Below, one piece after another: positions 25,879 through 35,120 of a stretch of DNA of 64,000 nucleotides; the first letter of the stretch is position 1, and each line of letters starts with the position of its first letter. The position numbers and the translations under genes are program-made. The DNA comes from Alistipes sp. (GTDB lineage: Bacteria; Bacteroidota; Bacteroidia; Bacteroidales; Rikenellaceae), in the NCBI GenBank assembly GCA_017559685.1, contig JAFYQY010000013.1:1-64000 (forward strand), written 5' to 3'. The notes under the pieces are model-generated. The model was not told where the DNA came from, searched no databases, and saw only the letters and a list, made by a program, of their open reading frames with translations.

Positions 25879-26646
25879 TCAACCGGGATTGACCTTCGGG
25901 GAAACCTTCAGGCCGTAGTCCCAGAATTTTTTAAGGGCATTGTGTTTTTGTATGTCGAACAAAAAGTCGATATTGCGAGTGAGATATTCGTAGGCGTACT
26001 CTCTATCGGCGTAGTCGCTCTCGAGGATAGCCTCATAGATGTGCTCCACACCAAAGGTGAACGCCGCCTGCAACTCGTCACGCACGTCGTACGACAACCC
26101 CTTGCGTGCCACCCACACGGCAAATGTAAATGGCAACTTCGTAGCCTTGTGCCACTCCTCGGCGAGGTCGTAGCTGTAGGCGAATTTGCTCTCGTTGTCG
26201 AACACCTTGTCGCCAATGAGCAAGAACGCATCGCCCTCCTCGGCGTGGTTAAGTTGCTCATAATCAGCCAACGAAACCCACTCAGGCTCGATATGCCAGA
26301 GTTTCTTGGCGAGATAGCCGCAGAGCTGTACCGAAGTTTTTGAATGGGCGTCGAGATAGATTCGGCGCACCTTGTCGATAGGGGTATTGCTCACAACCAC
26401 CACGGTACGCACCTTGTCGAGGGCGCCAATGCAGTAGTCGGTAACAATCTCGGCATCGCCAAGTGACGGCACCATCGCAGCAGGCACAAGCGCAACATCG
26501 GCTTCGCCATCTAGGAATTTCTGATAACAATCGGCTGGGGGTGCAAGCAGTAGTTCGACACCGAGATTAGCGTGGTGTCGAAGTCCATAGATGAACGGTA
26601 TCGTATTGAGATACGACACGGCGATTATTTTTGTGTTTACTGCCAT
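25879..26646 (-). CDS. mqnA: Chorismate dehydratase of the futalosine pathway
   Basis: A 255-residue MqnA-like protein with a periplasmic-binding-protein fold but no signal peptide. MqnA converts chorismate to 3-enolpyruvyl-benzoate, opening the alternative menaquinone pathway. Landmarks: IAVSYLNTIPFIYGL at the N-terminus, GEADVALVPAAMVPS near 50 and SKTSVQLCGYLAKKL near 120. A longer ORF exists upstream, but the ATG at 26646 is chosen because the -7 box at 26685-26678 lies just before it and homologs start at this point. It may be cotranscribed with corA. Confidence 0.88.
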   Translation of the reverse strand: MAVNTKIIAVSYLNTIPFIYGLRHHANLGVELLLAPPADCYQKFLDGEADVALVPAAMVPSLGDAEIVTDYCIGALDKVRTVVVVSNTPIDKVRRIYLDAHSKTSVQLCGYLAKKLWHIEPEWVSLADYEQLNHAEEGDAFLLIGDKVFDNESKFAYSYDLAEEWHKATKLPFTFAVWVARKGLSYDVRDELQAAFTFGVEHIYEAILESDYADREYAYEYLTRNIDFLFDIQKHNALKKFWDYGLKVSPKVNPG

Positions 26647-26677
26647 CGTCCATACTTTTGTGATGCTTTTATCTGTG

Positions 26678-26685
26678 CAAAGATA
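26678..26685 (-). promoter_or_regulatory. -7 box of mqnA
   Basis: The minus strand reads TATCTTTG, the consensus -7 element, about 32 bp before the mqnA ATG. It rules out the longer in-frame start. Confidence 0.6.
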
Positions 26686-26826
26686 ATCAAATTTTGTACA
26701 GATTATCCCCTTTCTATCTACTTTTTTTAGAAAAAAGTGATTTTTTCTTATCGCTACAATCATTTCACTATTAGACGATTGCCAAGAAAAAGCTACAAAA
26801 AAGATAAAAATTTTGGTGCAAACCTC

Positions 26827-26858
26827 TTGACAAGGGCTATTTCGAGATTATATATTTG
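26827..26858 (+). promoter_or_regulatory. Strong promoter before the phage-like gene cluster
   Basis: TTGACA (26827-26832), an 18-bp spacer and TATATTTG (26851-26858) satisfy both the classical -35/-10 pattern and the Bacteroidetes -7 pattern. It is the only clear promoter I found for the 27.0-35.9 kb cluster and leaves a leader of about 150 nt. Confidence 0.6.
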
Positions 26859-26862
26859 CACC

Positions 26863-26882
26863 GTCAATCGACGTCAATCGAC
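26863..26882 (+). repeat. Perfect tandem decamer at the phage-cluster transcription start
   Basis: GTCAATCGAC occurs twice head to tail at 26863-26872 and 26873-26882, starting 5 bp after the -7 box. The position at the expected start site suits an operator or an initially transcribed control sequence. No regulator gene is seen nearby. Confidence 0.7.
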
Positions 26883-27017
26883 ACAAGGTTTTCAACATCG
26901 GTTCTCGAATGTTAAAAACCATATCAACAACCCAAATCGCTGACTTATCGGAACATCTGCAGAGTTTTCGACAGTCGCAAACAAATTATCAACACATTTA
27001 ATAACATTTTTCAACCT

Positions 27018-27422
27018 ATGAATCGTGCTTTTTTGTGCAGTGCGATAGAGGGGTTGGTGTCGCAGTCTGGCTACCATTTTCAACAGGATGACAAGGCGCA
27101 CTATCCAACCGCCGTATGTCGCTACCCTGCCGCCTTCCTTGCTCAGCCCGAATTTCACTCTATCGAGGGGCGCAAACGAGGACGTATAACCTACAAAGTA
27201 AACCTTAGACTTGCTCAATTGGGTGCAAAACTCACCCCTGCAGAGCGAAACAACCTGCTCAACGAGATGGAGGAGGAGATGCTCAACCTCTTTGTCGCAC
27301 TCTCCGAAACGGAGCGTGTGGCAGTGGTCGACGAACTCACAATCTCACCCTGCTCGGGAACGATAGACGTCCACGGAGCGCTCGCCATCGAAGCTGAGGC
27401 CTATGTTACAACAATCTTCTAA
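27018..27422 (+). CDS. Phage tail-terminator-like protein
   Basis: A 134-residue protein with an alpha/beta pattern: QPEFHSIEGRKRGRITYKVNLRL can form strands, LTPAERNNLLNEMEEEMLNLF a helix, and the end DVHGALAIEAEAYVTT a strand. I recognise this layout from tail-completion/terminator proteins in Bacteroidales phage clusters, but no diagnostic motif exists. It is the first gene of an eleven-gene one-direction cluster and starts about 160 bp after the cluster promoter. Function is tentative. Confidence 0.5.
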   Translation: MNRAFLCSAIEGLVSQSGYHFQQDDKAHYPTAVCRYPAAFLAQPEFHSIEGRKRGRITYKVNLRLAQLGAKLTPAERNNLLNEMEEEMLNLFVALSETERVAVVDELTISPCSGTIDVHGALAIEAEAYVTTIF

Positions 27423-27433
27423 ACTAAAACGCT

Positions 27434-28399
27434 ATGAGAATCAACAAACTATCCGACAACCTGACACCCCTCGACGAGGGGATAATATTCGGCATCAACA
27501 CCGAGAACGACACCCCTGCGGAGATTGTTGTGGAGGTTATCGACGCCGATACTGAGGAGGTCGTGGCGGAGTTACGACTCTACAACACAACCTCGACAAC
27601 CCTCAATATTGCGCCCTACATCGCTCGGTTTAGCAATTATTCACCCGCACACTCTCGCCACACCACCTTAGACGAGGCGCCCGTCGCCCGCTACAAGATT
27701 CGCATCGACAATGTCGAATCGGAGGAGGTGGTAGTATCGGTAAACAACTACGAAATCGGCTCTGCGCCAGCCCTTATCACCAACTTCCCCGACCTGCGCC
27801 GACTTGCCAAAGGGGAGAACGACGAGGTGCTCTTCGCATCGGAGCCAGGCAAGAGCGTCGTTGCCAAGCTCACCGCCAACACCGGCGAGACCCTACATTT
27901 AGAGTATCTGCCGACCGTGGGGATTTCGAGACTCATCATCTCTCTCGAAGATTTCGACACAGACATCGACTCGCTCGATGTCGCACTCTACGCCGAGGAT
28001 GAAGTGTTCGCCCATCTCCACTACACGGTAGTCCCACCCCTTAAAACCTCCACCCGTCTGGCGTGGATCTCCGAGTGCGGTGCAATTGAGCGCTACTCCT
28101 TCCCCGTATCGCACAAGGTACAACACTCAACCGAGAAGCAGAACGTAATGACGAGCCGAGGAGTCTGCTCGGCACACCACAAGAGAAAGCAAACAACCTC
28201 GCTATGCTCACGATTTGAGCCCCGTGCTACGCTCAAGGCTCTCGCTCAAATCATCTCGTCGCCAAAGGTGTGGTGGGTGCATAACGGCACAGGCGAGTTG
28301 GTCGAGGTCGCCACAACAAATGTTGAATACAATCTCTTTGGCGAGCCTTCGTTCCTCCATCTTGACATCTGTCTGTGGCAGAAGGAGGTGTTATGGTAG
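27434..28399 (+). CDS. Unrecognised phage-cluster protein, possibly tail
   Basis: A 321-residue acidic, beta-rich protein without signal peptide or membrane segment. It starts MRINKLSDNLTPLDEGIIFG and alternates short hydrophobic strands with charged loops. I do not recognise a family. It lies 11 bp after the previous gene, and its stop codon overlaps the next start (ATGGTAG), so it is translated together with the large tail-like protein. A structural role in the same particle is an inference from position. Confidence 0.55.
   Translation: MRINKLSDNLTPLDEGIIFGINTENDTPAEIVVEVIDADTEEVVAELRLYNTTSTTLNIAPYIARFSNYSPAHSRHTTLDEAPVARYKIRIDNVESEEVVVSVNNYEIGSAPALITNFPDLRRLAKGENDEVLFASEPGKSVVAKLTANTGETLHLEYLPTVGISRLIISLEDFDTDIDSLDVALYAEDEVFAHLHYTVVPPLKTSTRLAWISECGAIERYSFPVSHKVQHSTEKQNVMTSRGVCSAHHKRKQTTSLCSRFEPRATLKALAQIISSPKVWWVHNGTGELVEVATTNVEYNLFGEPSFLHLDICLWQKEVLW
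28381..28390 (+). promoter_or_regulatory. Shine-Dalgarno site deciding the 28393 start
   Basis: GAAGGAGGTG ends 2 bp before ATG at 28393. Such a strong SD is rare in this genome and favours this ATG over the in-frame one at 28375. Confidence 0.7.
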
Positions 28400-30771
28400 A
28401 GTTGTGGATCGATGGGCACAGGTGCGACATCGGCGAGCTGAACTCCCTGCCCATCGGTTTCGACATCGCCAACCTGACGAATGTCGAAGGGGCGAGAGGG
28501 GGACGAACAATCGAGTTCGAACTACCCCCTACACCTGCTAACAGCGCCCTATTCGACGCTTCGCACAACCTAAACAGCTCGGCACGCTTCAACCTCGAAC
28601 ACCACACCGCCTATCTCGAGAAGGAGGGAGTAAAGATTTTCGAGGGTACGGCCTACCTTCTCGATACCAAACTTGAGGATGGCGTGGCCACCTCCTACAC
28701 CATCCGCATCAAAGAGGGCGGTGCCGAGTGGATAGAGCGGGTTGTTTATGGCTCTGTGGCCGATTTGGATATCCCCTTTTCGGGACAGCTAAACCTCGCA
28801 ACGATTTCTCGATCGTGGGAGTGGGATGGCGGAGTACGCTTTCTGCCGATCTATCGTGGCAACTACGACCGTCGCTTCTCGCTCGAGGCAGTGCTACCCG
28901 TTGAGCGCATTTTGCTGACCGACGATTACCACCCCTTTGTCTCAATTCGAGAAATGGTGCGAGAGATGTTTGCCAAGTCGGGATATACGCTCCACAGCGA
29001 CTTCCTCGATAGCGAATTTGGTCGTTCGCTCTATATGAGTGGCGACTACTCCCGAACAAACAACACCTTAGCGAAGGAGCGATGCGACTTCTTCGCACGC
29101 CGAGCCAAAGAGGGTGTCGATACTGCCGACTATGCGGGTCGTGTATACGCCTCGACTGCATTTGCCTGTCACACTGTGGGTCCTATCGTCGACACTGTAG
29201 ACCCCGATACACTCGACGATAAGGGACGAAAGATGAGCGACACCTTCTGCAAGGGCGACAGCTTCAAAATTAACAGCGCAGGCAATATCTGTTTCGAGCC
29301 ACCAATGACCGTCAGGGCGGGTTTCCTACTCCACCTCGAGTACTCCACCGAGTATAAGATTCTCTCGAGAACACGCCTTCGAGGTTTCGACTGTGTGGAG
29401 GGTTTGAATGGCGAGCGAATAGAGATCGAACTTGCCAACAACTGCAAGGACAACCGAGACAACCTCAACACCAACTTCCAATACAAAGTCTTTGTCTTTG
29501 ACCACGTCGATAACCGCCAATACTATCTTGAGGCAACACTCCCGAATGGTCTACCGGTGAAGATACACGATTGGTCGTCACGCTCATCGATAATGGTAAC
29601 ACCAGAGAAAAAGATCAAAACACCAGCACTCTACTACCGAGATAGCGACACAAGCGAATGGTTGCCATACATCAAAGATTGGGCAATATACGACGGCTAC
29701 GTCGAGGATACGGGAATTATCGATGTGGTGATGGACTTTCGCCTCTCGCCACAGGAGGTAACGGCAGGAGAGAGTCTCGTGTTGGACAAGTTTTGGTTTG
29801 GCGGCGCCGACCCTGGTATGACACTGAAAGTTCGCACCGGAACGTCGCTCCAACCATACTTCACCTCGGTGCCAGGCTACAACTCGAAGATTGAGTTTGG
29901 GGATATTGCCCCACGCATTCGTCAGGTAGAGCTTCTGACCGCACTCGGCGAGATGTTCAACCTTGCATTCTACACCGACCGAGCACGCAAGGAGGTGCAC
30001 ATCGAGCCTTTGGAGTCGCTCTATGCCGATGGCGAGGAGGTGGATTGGAGTTCACGCATCGACTATCTGGGTGGTGTGCGGATAGTCGACTCGGGAATAG
30101 ACCTGCCACAGAACACGGTGTTGACCTACCTCGACACGGATGCCGCATCGCACAGTTTCAACACCGAGGAGGGTACCACACTCGGAAAATGGAGTTTTCG
30201 CAACCCTCTCTACGGCACTATCGACTCGACCAAGACGCTCGGAAACAAACTCTTTGCCACGACACTCAGCGCCTCGAACATCCTCGGAAGTGCACCCTCG
30301 GCATCGATTATCCAGGTGGGCGACAGAGGCAGCGAGGAGGCAAACTTCGAGAGCGCCTTTACACCTCGCATCGTCTGCTACAAGGGTATGCGCAACCTGC
30401 CCAAAGGCGAGACGTGGGGCTCGACAGCCCGACTCGGCAACTACCCCTACGCTGCATTTATCGACGAGGAGAGCATAAACCTATGCTTCGAGGATCGCAA
30501 CGGCATCGAAGGGTTGCACCGCCACCACCTGCCGTCGCTACTCCGCCAGCGAGAGTGCCGAAGGATAACGCTCGACCTACGCCTCACAACGGCTGAAATA
30601 GCCTCACTCTTTACGGCCGATGGCACGAAGCCATCTCTGCGAACACGTTTTCGCTTTAATATTCAGGGAGTGAGTCAGCCTTTCCGCCTTGTCGGGGCGA
30701 AGCGCTGGAACCTTAAGAGTAATATCGTCGAATGCACCTTTGAGCAAGAACTTAACAACCTTAACCAATGA
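28393..30771 (+). CDS. Large phage tail/baseplate-like protein
   Basis: A 792-residue protein, the largest of the cluster. The N-terminus MVELWIDGHRCDIGELNSLP, followed by GARGGRTIEFELPPTPANSAL and LEKEGVKIFEGTAYL (about 25-110), has the look of hub or baseplate proteins that start with small beta domains. Later parts are beta-rich, with RQVELLTALGEMFNLAFYTDRARKEVHIEPL (about 510-540) resembling a tail-hub repeat. It may be the distal tail or receptor-contact protein. The start at 28393 is supported by the SD site. Its end overlaps the next gene by ATGA. No enzymatic motif seen. Confidence 0.55.
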   Translation: MVELWIDGHRCDIGELNSLPIGFDIANLTNVEGARGGRTIEFELPPTPANSALFDASHNLNSSARFNLEHHTAYLEKEGVKIFEGTAYLLDTKLEDGVATSYTIRIKEGGAEWIERVVYGSVADLDIPFSGQLNLATISRSWEWDGGVRFLPIYRGNYDRRFSLEAVLPVERILLTDDYHPFVSIREMVREMFAKSGYTLHSDFLDSEFGRSLYMSGDYSRTNNTLAKERCDFFARRAKEGVDTADYAGRVYASTAFACHTVGPIVDTVDPDTLDDKGRKMSDTFCKGDSFKINSAGNICFEPPMTVRAGFLLHLEYSTEYKILSRTRLRGFDCVEGLNGERIEIELANNCKDNRDNLNTNFQYKVFVFDHVDNRQYYLEATLPNGLPVKIHDWSSRSSIMVTPEKKIKTPALYYRDSDTSEWLPYIKDWAIYDGYVEDTGIIDVVMDFRLSPQEVTAGESLVLDKFWFGGADPGMTLKVRTGTSLQPYFTSVPGYNSKIEFGDIAPRIRQVELLTALGEMFNLAFYTDRARKEVHIEPLESLYADGEEVDWSSRIDYLGGVRIVDSGIDLPQNTVLTYLDTDAASHSFNTEEGTTLGKWSFRNPLYGTIDSTKTLGNKLFATTLSASNILGSAPSASIIQVGDRGSEEANFESAFTPRIVCYKGMRNLPKGETWGSTARLGNYPYAAFIDEESINLCFEDRNGIEGLHRHHLPSLLRQRECRRITLDLRLTTAEIASLFTADGTKPSLRTRFRFNIQGVSQPFRLVGAKRWNLKSNIVECTFEQELNNLNQ

Positions 30772-31046
30772 AAAACAAACGCAAATTGCTAATTGCACTC
30801 TTGAACAAGGTAGGACAGAGTAGACTCTCCGATGCTGTTGAACGTATGTGGCAGGAGGGGTTGCTCGACAGGAGAGCCCTCGAACGTCTCTACATCAGCG
30901 CCGAGGTCGACAGACGAGTCAGAGCGGGCGAGAGCAAAACCAAAGCCATCGAGCAACTCTCGAAAGAGTTGGGCTGTTCCTACGAGAAGGCAAGAGGTGC
31001 CGTTTACTACAAAAAAGAGAAGAAAGAGAATGGAAACACAAATTAA
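30768..31046 (+). CDS. Small basic helical protein in the phage cluster
   Basis: A 92-residue basic, mostly helical protein. The segment SKTKAIEQLSKELGCSYEKARGAVYYKKE resembles a helix-turn-helix like those in small phage DNA-binding or terminase-small-subunit proteins, but the match is only by eye. It overlaps its upstream neighbour by 4 bp (ATGA) and the ClpP-like gene by 17 bp, so all three are tightly coupled. If it were a small terminase, the large subunit would still be missing. Confidence 0.5.
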   Translation: MKNKRKLLIALLNKVGQSRLSDAVERMWQEGLLDRRALERLYISAEVDRRVRAGESKTKAIEQLSKELGCSYEKARGAVYYKKEKKENGNTN

Positions 31047-31899
31047 AATCACAAACGAAGCCTCGGTCTGCACCATAGACATCGAAGGAACTATCGGTAT
31101 TGAGGAGAGTGAGCAGTTTGCTGGCTCCACGCACAGCGTCGCCACCTACGAGCGATTCCGAGAGGAGATCGACAGAATAAAGGCGGTAGAGGCCGACGAA
31201 ATCATCGTCAACATCCGCTCGACAGGAGGCGATGTGAACGACGCAATGCTCATCTACGAGACGCTCACCGCACTCGGCAAGAAGATTACCACACGCTGTT
31301 ACGGCTACACCGCCTCGGCTGCTACCATAATTGCACAGTCGGCAAGCAAGGGGTATCGAGAGATAGCCTCATCGGCGCTCTACCTGATACACCAATCAAG
31401 TAGTCTCGTCGAGGGTAATGCAGCCGACCTGGTCGAGAGAATAGACCTTCTGAAGAAGACCGACGAGAGAATTGCTTCGCTCTATGCTCAGCGCTCCGGC
31501 CGTGAGAAGGGTTCCTTCGAGGCGCTAATGGCCGAAAACGGAGGTCGAGGTCGCTGGCTCTCGCCCGAGGAGGTAGTCGAAGCGGGACTTGCCGACTCGA
31601 TTATCGGGGGCGAGGAGATCAACAAAAAGCAGGGCGTCTGGGCAAAGGTAAAGGAGTGGCTTATGCCGTCGAATGCAAGTCACAAAGAGGCGATGCCCGA
31701 CTCCGACATCAACATCTTGCACCTGCCCGAGAACATCCACTCTGCCACCTCGGCCATATCGCTCGAGGAGGGGCAACGCTCCGTCCTAAGGAGCACAACC
31801 GCAGTAGGTGAGGATCCTTCGCTCGAAGGTACCACACCTTCGCCCAATGCTTTGGCCTATGCCGAAGATATCAACAACCTGAAATACAGAATGTTGTAA
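31030..31899 (+). CDS. ClpP-like prohead protease
   Basis: A 289-residue serine protease of the ClpP/S49 fold. The nucleophile is Ser96 in GYTASAATIIAQSA and the base is His121 in YLIHQSS, with the 25-residue spacing of E. coli ClpP. The motif NIRSTGGDVNDAMLIYETL near residue 60 is the oxyanion region. Residues beyond about 205 are low in order and may be the self-cleaved or scaffold part. In HK97-type phages such a protease matures the capsid, and it lies directly before the capsid gene. ATG at 31030 was chosen because the longer in-frame ORF runs back through the overlapping gene. Confidence 0.8.
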   Translation: METQIKITNEASVCTIDIEGTIGIEESEQFAGSTHSVATYERFREEIDRIKAVEADEIIVNIRSTGGDVNDAMLIYETLTALGKKITTRCYGYTASAATIIAQSASKGYREIASSALYLIHQSSSLVEGNAADLVERIDLLKKTDERIASLYAQRSGREKGSFEALMAENGGRGRWLSPEEVVEAGLADSIIGGEEINKKQGVWAKVKEWLMPSNASHKEAMPDSDINILHLPENIHSATSAISLEEGQRSVLRSTTAVGEDPSLEGTTPSPNALAYAEDINNLKYRML

Positions 31900-31942
31900 A
31901 CCTATTAACCTTAAAAATCAACAACCTAAAAAAAGAAAAACT

Positions 31943-32923
31943 ATGATTATCCAGAATTCAAAAACTTACAATGTAAACGAGGTTGAGAACCTCTTTTTCC
32001 GCCCTTCGTTCTGTGGCAAGAATGCCGAGAGTATGGGTGTCCGAGTACTCTACAATATGCCTCTTCCAACTAAGATTCCGACATTCGGCCACAGCTTTAA
32101 TGTCTTGCGAAACTTCTCGTCGGGATGGCAGGGTGGCACGTCAGCATACTGGGAGCAGAAGGATATGGAGTTGAAGAAACTCAAGGCCGAAAGTTCATAC
32201 TCGGCGGAGTCGTACTTCTCGTCGGTCTACGACTTGTTGACCTGCTCGGCAGATATCAACCTCGGCGACTTGAGTGGCACCGACCTCGAGAAGGCCGAGA
32301 CCGAGCTCTTCCGTCGTGCTATCGTCGAGAGCGTCTATGCAACAATGTGGTTTGGCGATGAGACCGGCCAGATGTCTGCCCTTTCGAGTTTCAATGGTTT
32401 CATTCCGCAGATTATCAACTACGCCGAGGAGAACAATCCCGAAACTACAATCCGCATCCACAATTCCGCACCCGACGTGAACGCTACCGACATCTTGCGA
32501 GATGCGTGGACAAATGCTTCACCTGAGTTGCACAGCCTCGCTTCGGAGGGCAAGTTGGCCTTCTTTGTTAGCCACGATATCTACGACTCATACCTCTTCT
32601 GGCTCGAGGATAACGGTCTCCTTTCGTCTGTTGTAGATGCAAACGGCAGCCGTCCGACACTCTCGTACCACGGCATTCCGCTCGAGGTTGTTCCGATTGG
32701 AGATTATGGTCTCACTCGTGCCTTCTCGTTCTGTGTGCTTACCGATCGTCGCAACCTCGTCTTGGCGTTGAACACCGCCGATTCGCCAGAGAAGGAGATT
32801 CGTATGTGGTACAACCCCGACGAGATGGAGAATCGTCAGCGTGTAGTATTCCTCGCTGCAACAACCATCGTTCACAACGATCTCGTTTCGGCTCAAATCT
32901 TTGACGCAGGCGTGAACTTGTAA
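31943..32923 (+). CDS. Major capsid-like protein (HK97-type suspected)
   Basis: A 326-residue soluble protein following the protease by 43 bp, the usual position of a major capsid protein. It has an N-terminal helical arm (YWEQKDMELKKLKAESSYSAESYFSS), a central domain and a C-terminal FLAATTIVHNDLVSAQIF. Such N-arm and late strand-rich ends occur in Bacteroidales phage capsids. No diagnostic motif exists for the fold, so the call depends on neighbours and size. The leader CTTAAAAATCAACAACC has no SD. Confidence 0.6.
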   Translation: MIIQNSKTYNVNEVENLFFRPSFCGKNAESMGVRVLYNMPLPTKIPTFGHSFNVLRNFSSGWQGGTSAYWEQKDMELKKLKAESSYSAESYFSSVYDLLTCSADINLGDLSGTDLEKAETELFRRAIVESVYATMWFGDETGQMSALSSFNGFIPQIINYAEENNPETTIRIHNSAPDVNATDILRDAWTNASPELHSLASEGKLAFFVSHDIYDSYLFWLEDNGLLSSVVDANGSRPTLSYHGIPLEVVPIGDYGLTRAFSFCVLTDRRNLVLALNTADSPEKEIRMWYNPDEMENRQRVVFLAATTIVHNDLVSAQIFDAGVNL

Positions 32924-33399
32924 TGAGAACAACTTCAAACTATAAATCGATTGGAGGGGTGGAGAGCGTGGCTCTCTACCCTGCCGATGCGGTGGCGACA
33001 GCCCTCTTTTCGAGTGATGGGTGCGAAGTTGAACTCTCGGGCACACCCCTCGAAGTGCCCCTTTTAGACGACGCCTCCTACTACGAGGAGAGCGCCCACT
33101 CGGAGTGCGGAACAACCACCATATCGCACCTGCTTCACCTCGTAGCCGAGAGGAGCGACGGCGTGGCGTGGCTCGACAACCACTTTCTCGAGCGTGCATC
33201 CCTCGAGGGTGTTATAGCCGTAGTATCGCTCTGTAGCGGAGTTCGACTCTTGGCTGGCTACTCGGCTCAGTTCGGTTGCGAGCAACCTCTGCGACTCGAC
33301 TCTGCGACCTCCTCGTCGGGCACCTCGCCACACGAGACACCTTTGGTGACGCTACGACTTCTATCGCACGACACCGACTTCTCGGCTAAAATTTTATAA
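32923..33399 (+). CDS. Unrecognised phage head/tail protein
   Basis: A 158-residue acidic protein whose start overlaps the capsid stop (TAATG). The middle TTTISHLLHLVAERSDGVAWLD is helical and the rest is beta-like; the ending ETPLVTLRLLSHDTDFSA is a strand pattern. It could be a head decoration, neck or tail-tube protein. No family recognised. Confidence 0.5.
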   Translation: MRTTSNYKSIGGVESVALYPADAVATALFSSDGCEVELSGTPLEVPLLDDASYYEESAHSECGTTTISHLLHLVAERSDGVAWLDNHFLERASLEGVIAVVSLCSGVRLLAGYSAQFGCEQPLRLDSATSSSGTSPHETPLVTLRLLSHDTDFSAKIL

Positions 33400-33416
33400 C
33401 CTTTTACATCTACGAT

Positions 33417-34643
33417 ATGGAAAACGCAAAGACAAAAAAGAGAATTTGCACCTCGACGCAAAATAGTGCCGATATGCTCTACGCCCTCTCCGCCTCGAAG
33501 GTCGAGAGCAAGGAGTTCTGGCGATGGGGCTCGGACAACAACCTTCCCGAGGCGTTGGCATTGCTCTCGAGACGTTCGACAGCACATCGTCGCATTATCA
33601 ACGACAAGGCCGACTACATCTCGGGCAAGGGATTTAACTACGATGCTTCGATTCCATTGCTCGACAACATCGTAAAGCGAGCAAATGGCGATGGCGAGTC
33701 ATTGCGACAGGTGCTTAACAAATTGGCATTCGACAAGTCGCTCTTTGGTAACGCCTTCCTCGAGGTGGTGACCGACGAAAACCACAGCTTCATCTCGCTC
33801 TATCATCAGGATGCCACGCAGTGTCGTGTAGCCAAAGATTCGCAACACGTACTCCTCCACCACAATTGGTCGCACTTCCGTGCCAGCGAGGCTGTTTCGT
33901 TACCTCTCTACCCTAAATTCGAGAAGCAGAAGGATGGCTCGTTGCGCTCGATAATTCACTACAAGGACTACGAGCCTATGTTCCGCCACTACGGAGTACC
34001 GCAGTACATTGCCGGTATGAATGTCTCGGCTATCGCCTACAAGACCGACCGCTGGAACATCGCCCGTTTGGACAACTCGTTTCAACTCTCGGGCGTGATG
34101 ATGATCGACAATGCGGTGGATAGCGAGGAGGAGGCATCGAGACTTGCCCGTATGGCCGAACAACGATTTGCAGGCAAGCCCGGACAGGTGATGTTTATAA
34201 TTCGTGACGAGAGCTCCGACGACAACTCCCGCTTCATCCCGCTCGAGTCGCAGAACGATGGCGATTGGAAGGCGTTGCACGATCAGGCAACGAGCGATAT
34301 TGTGGTGGCGCACTCGTGGTTTCGCTCGTTGAGCGGTTTGGACTATTCGACGGGCTTCAGCGCCGAGCGCATCCTCCACGAATATGAGGTGGCACTCAAC
34401 ACCGTAATTCTCGGTGAGCAGAGCGAACTCTTGGAGCCGATACTCCACGCCATCAGCTCGATTATGCAGATAGATTGCACCTCGCTCGAGATTATCAACC
34501 GTCCTCCAACACGCTCAAAGCCTATCTATATGAGGGTTTGGGAGGCCCGCAAGGCCGATGGCTTGGAGTACGACGAGAGCGACGAGCGACAGCAGTTGTT
34601 CCTCGCCGAGCTATCCAAAAACAGCAATAAAACTATCGATTAA
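33417..34643 (+). CDS. Phage portal protein
   Basis: A 408-residue protein with the general layout of portals. It has the early FWRWGSDNNLPEALALLSRRS, the wing region with HRRIINDKADYISGKG, a central LNKLAFDKSLFGNAFLEVV, and the C-terminal clip and stem helix with GEQSELLEPILHAISSI. A portal forms the ring through which DNA enters the head. It follows the capsid gene, whereas most tailed phages place it before protease and capsid. It is 18 bp from the previous gene and 4 bp from the next. Confidence 0.75.
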   Translation: MENAKTKKRICTSTQNSADMLYALSASKVESKEFWRWGSDNNLPEALALLSRRSTAHRRIINDKADYISGKGFNYDASIPLLDNIVKRANGDGESLRQVLNKLAFDKSLFGNAFLEVVTDENHSFISLYHQDATQCRVAKDSQHVLLHHNWSHFRASEAVSLPLYPKFEKQKDGSLRSIIHYKDYEPMFRHYGVPQYIAGMNVSAIAYKTDRWNIARLDNSFQLSGVMMIDNAVDSEEEASRLARMAEQRFAGKPGQVMFIIRDESSDDNSRFIPLESQNDGDWKALHDQATSDIVVAHSWFRSLSGLDYSTGFSAERILHEYEVALNTVILGEQSELLEPILHAISSIMQIDCTSLEIINRPPTRSKPIYMRVWEARKADGLEYDESDERQQLFLAELSKNSNKTID

Positions 34644-34646
34644 ACT

Positions 34647-35120
34647 ATGAAAAACCTTATCACAAATGAACAAGTTATTTCGTTGGCTTTCGGCGAAGGC
34701 GAGTACCTTTCGCCCGATGTTATCCTCGATTCTGATATCGCATCAGCAACATCTCGCTACATTGTGCCGGTGGTGGGCGCAGAGTTGTGTAAGGCGATGG
34801 TTGAAGGCTCTTATCGGGAGCTTCTCGACGATTTTGTCGCTCCTGCGCTCGCTATGGCAGTAAGAACGATGATTCAACCCGCACTCAATGTCCGCACCTC
34901 TCAGTTAGGTCTGCAAATCTCATCTTCGTTGCGAGCCGACTCCTCGACCAAAACGGCAATGGAGTCTCTGCAGAAGTCGTTGCGAGGGCGCAGACAATCG
35001 CTTTTGAAGCGACTATCAAACTATTTGAAAAACCACGCATCGGAGTTCTCGGAGTATAAGCCGAGCTGCGACATCCTACAAAAATGTTCGATTGATGGAG
35101 GCTTTGTACAGAGGTATTAA
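34647..35120 (+). CDS. Head-tail connector-like protein
   Basis: A 157-residue mostly helical protein, beginning MKNLITNEQVISLAFGEGEYLSPDVI and continuing with EYLS, ASATSRYIVPVVGAELCKAM and a basic SLRGRRQSLLKRLSNYLKNH end. This matches gp6-like head-tail connectors found after portals in Bacteroidales phages. It lies directly after the portal and overlaps the holin gene by 26 bp. Confidence 0.6.
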   Translation: MKNLITNEQVISLAFGEGEYLSPDVILDSDIASATSRYIVPVVGAELCKAMVEGSYRELLDDFVAPALAMAVRTMIQPALNVRTSQLGLQISSSLRADSSTKTAMESLQKSLRGRRQSLLKRLSNYLKNHASEFSEYKPSCDILQKCSIDGGFVQRY

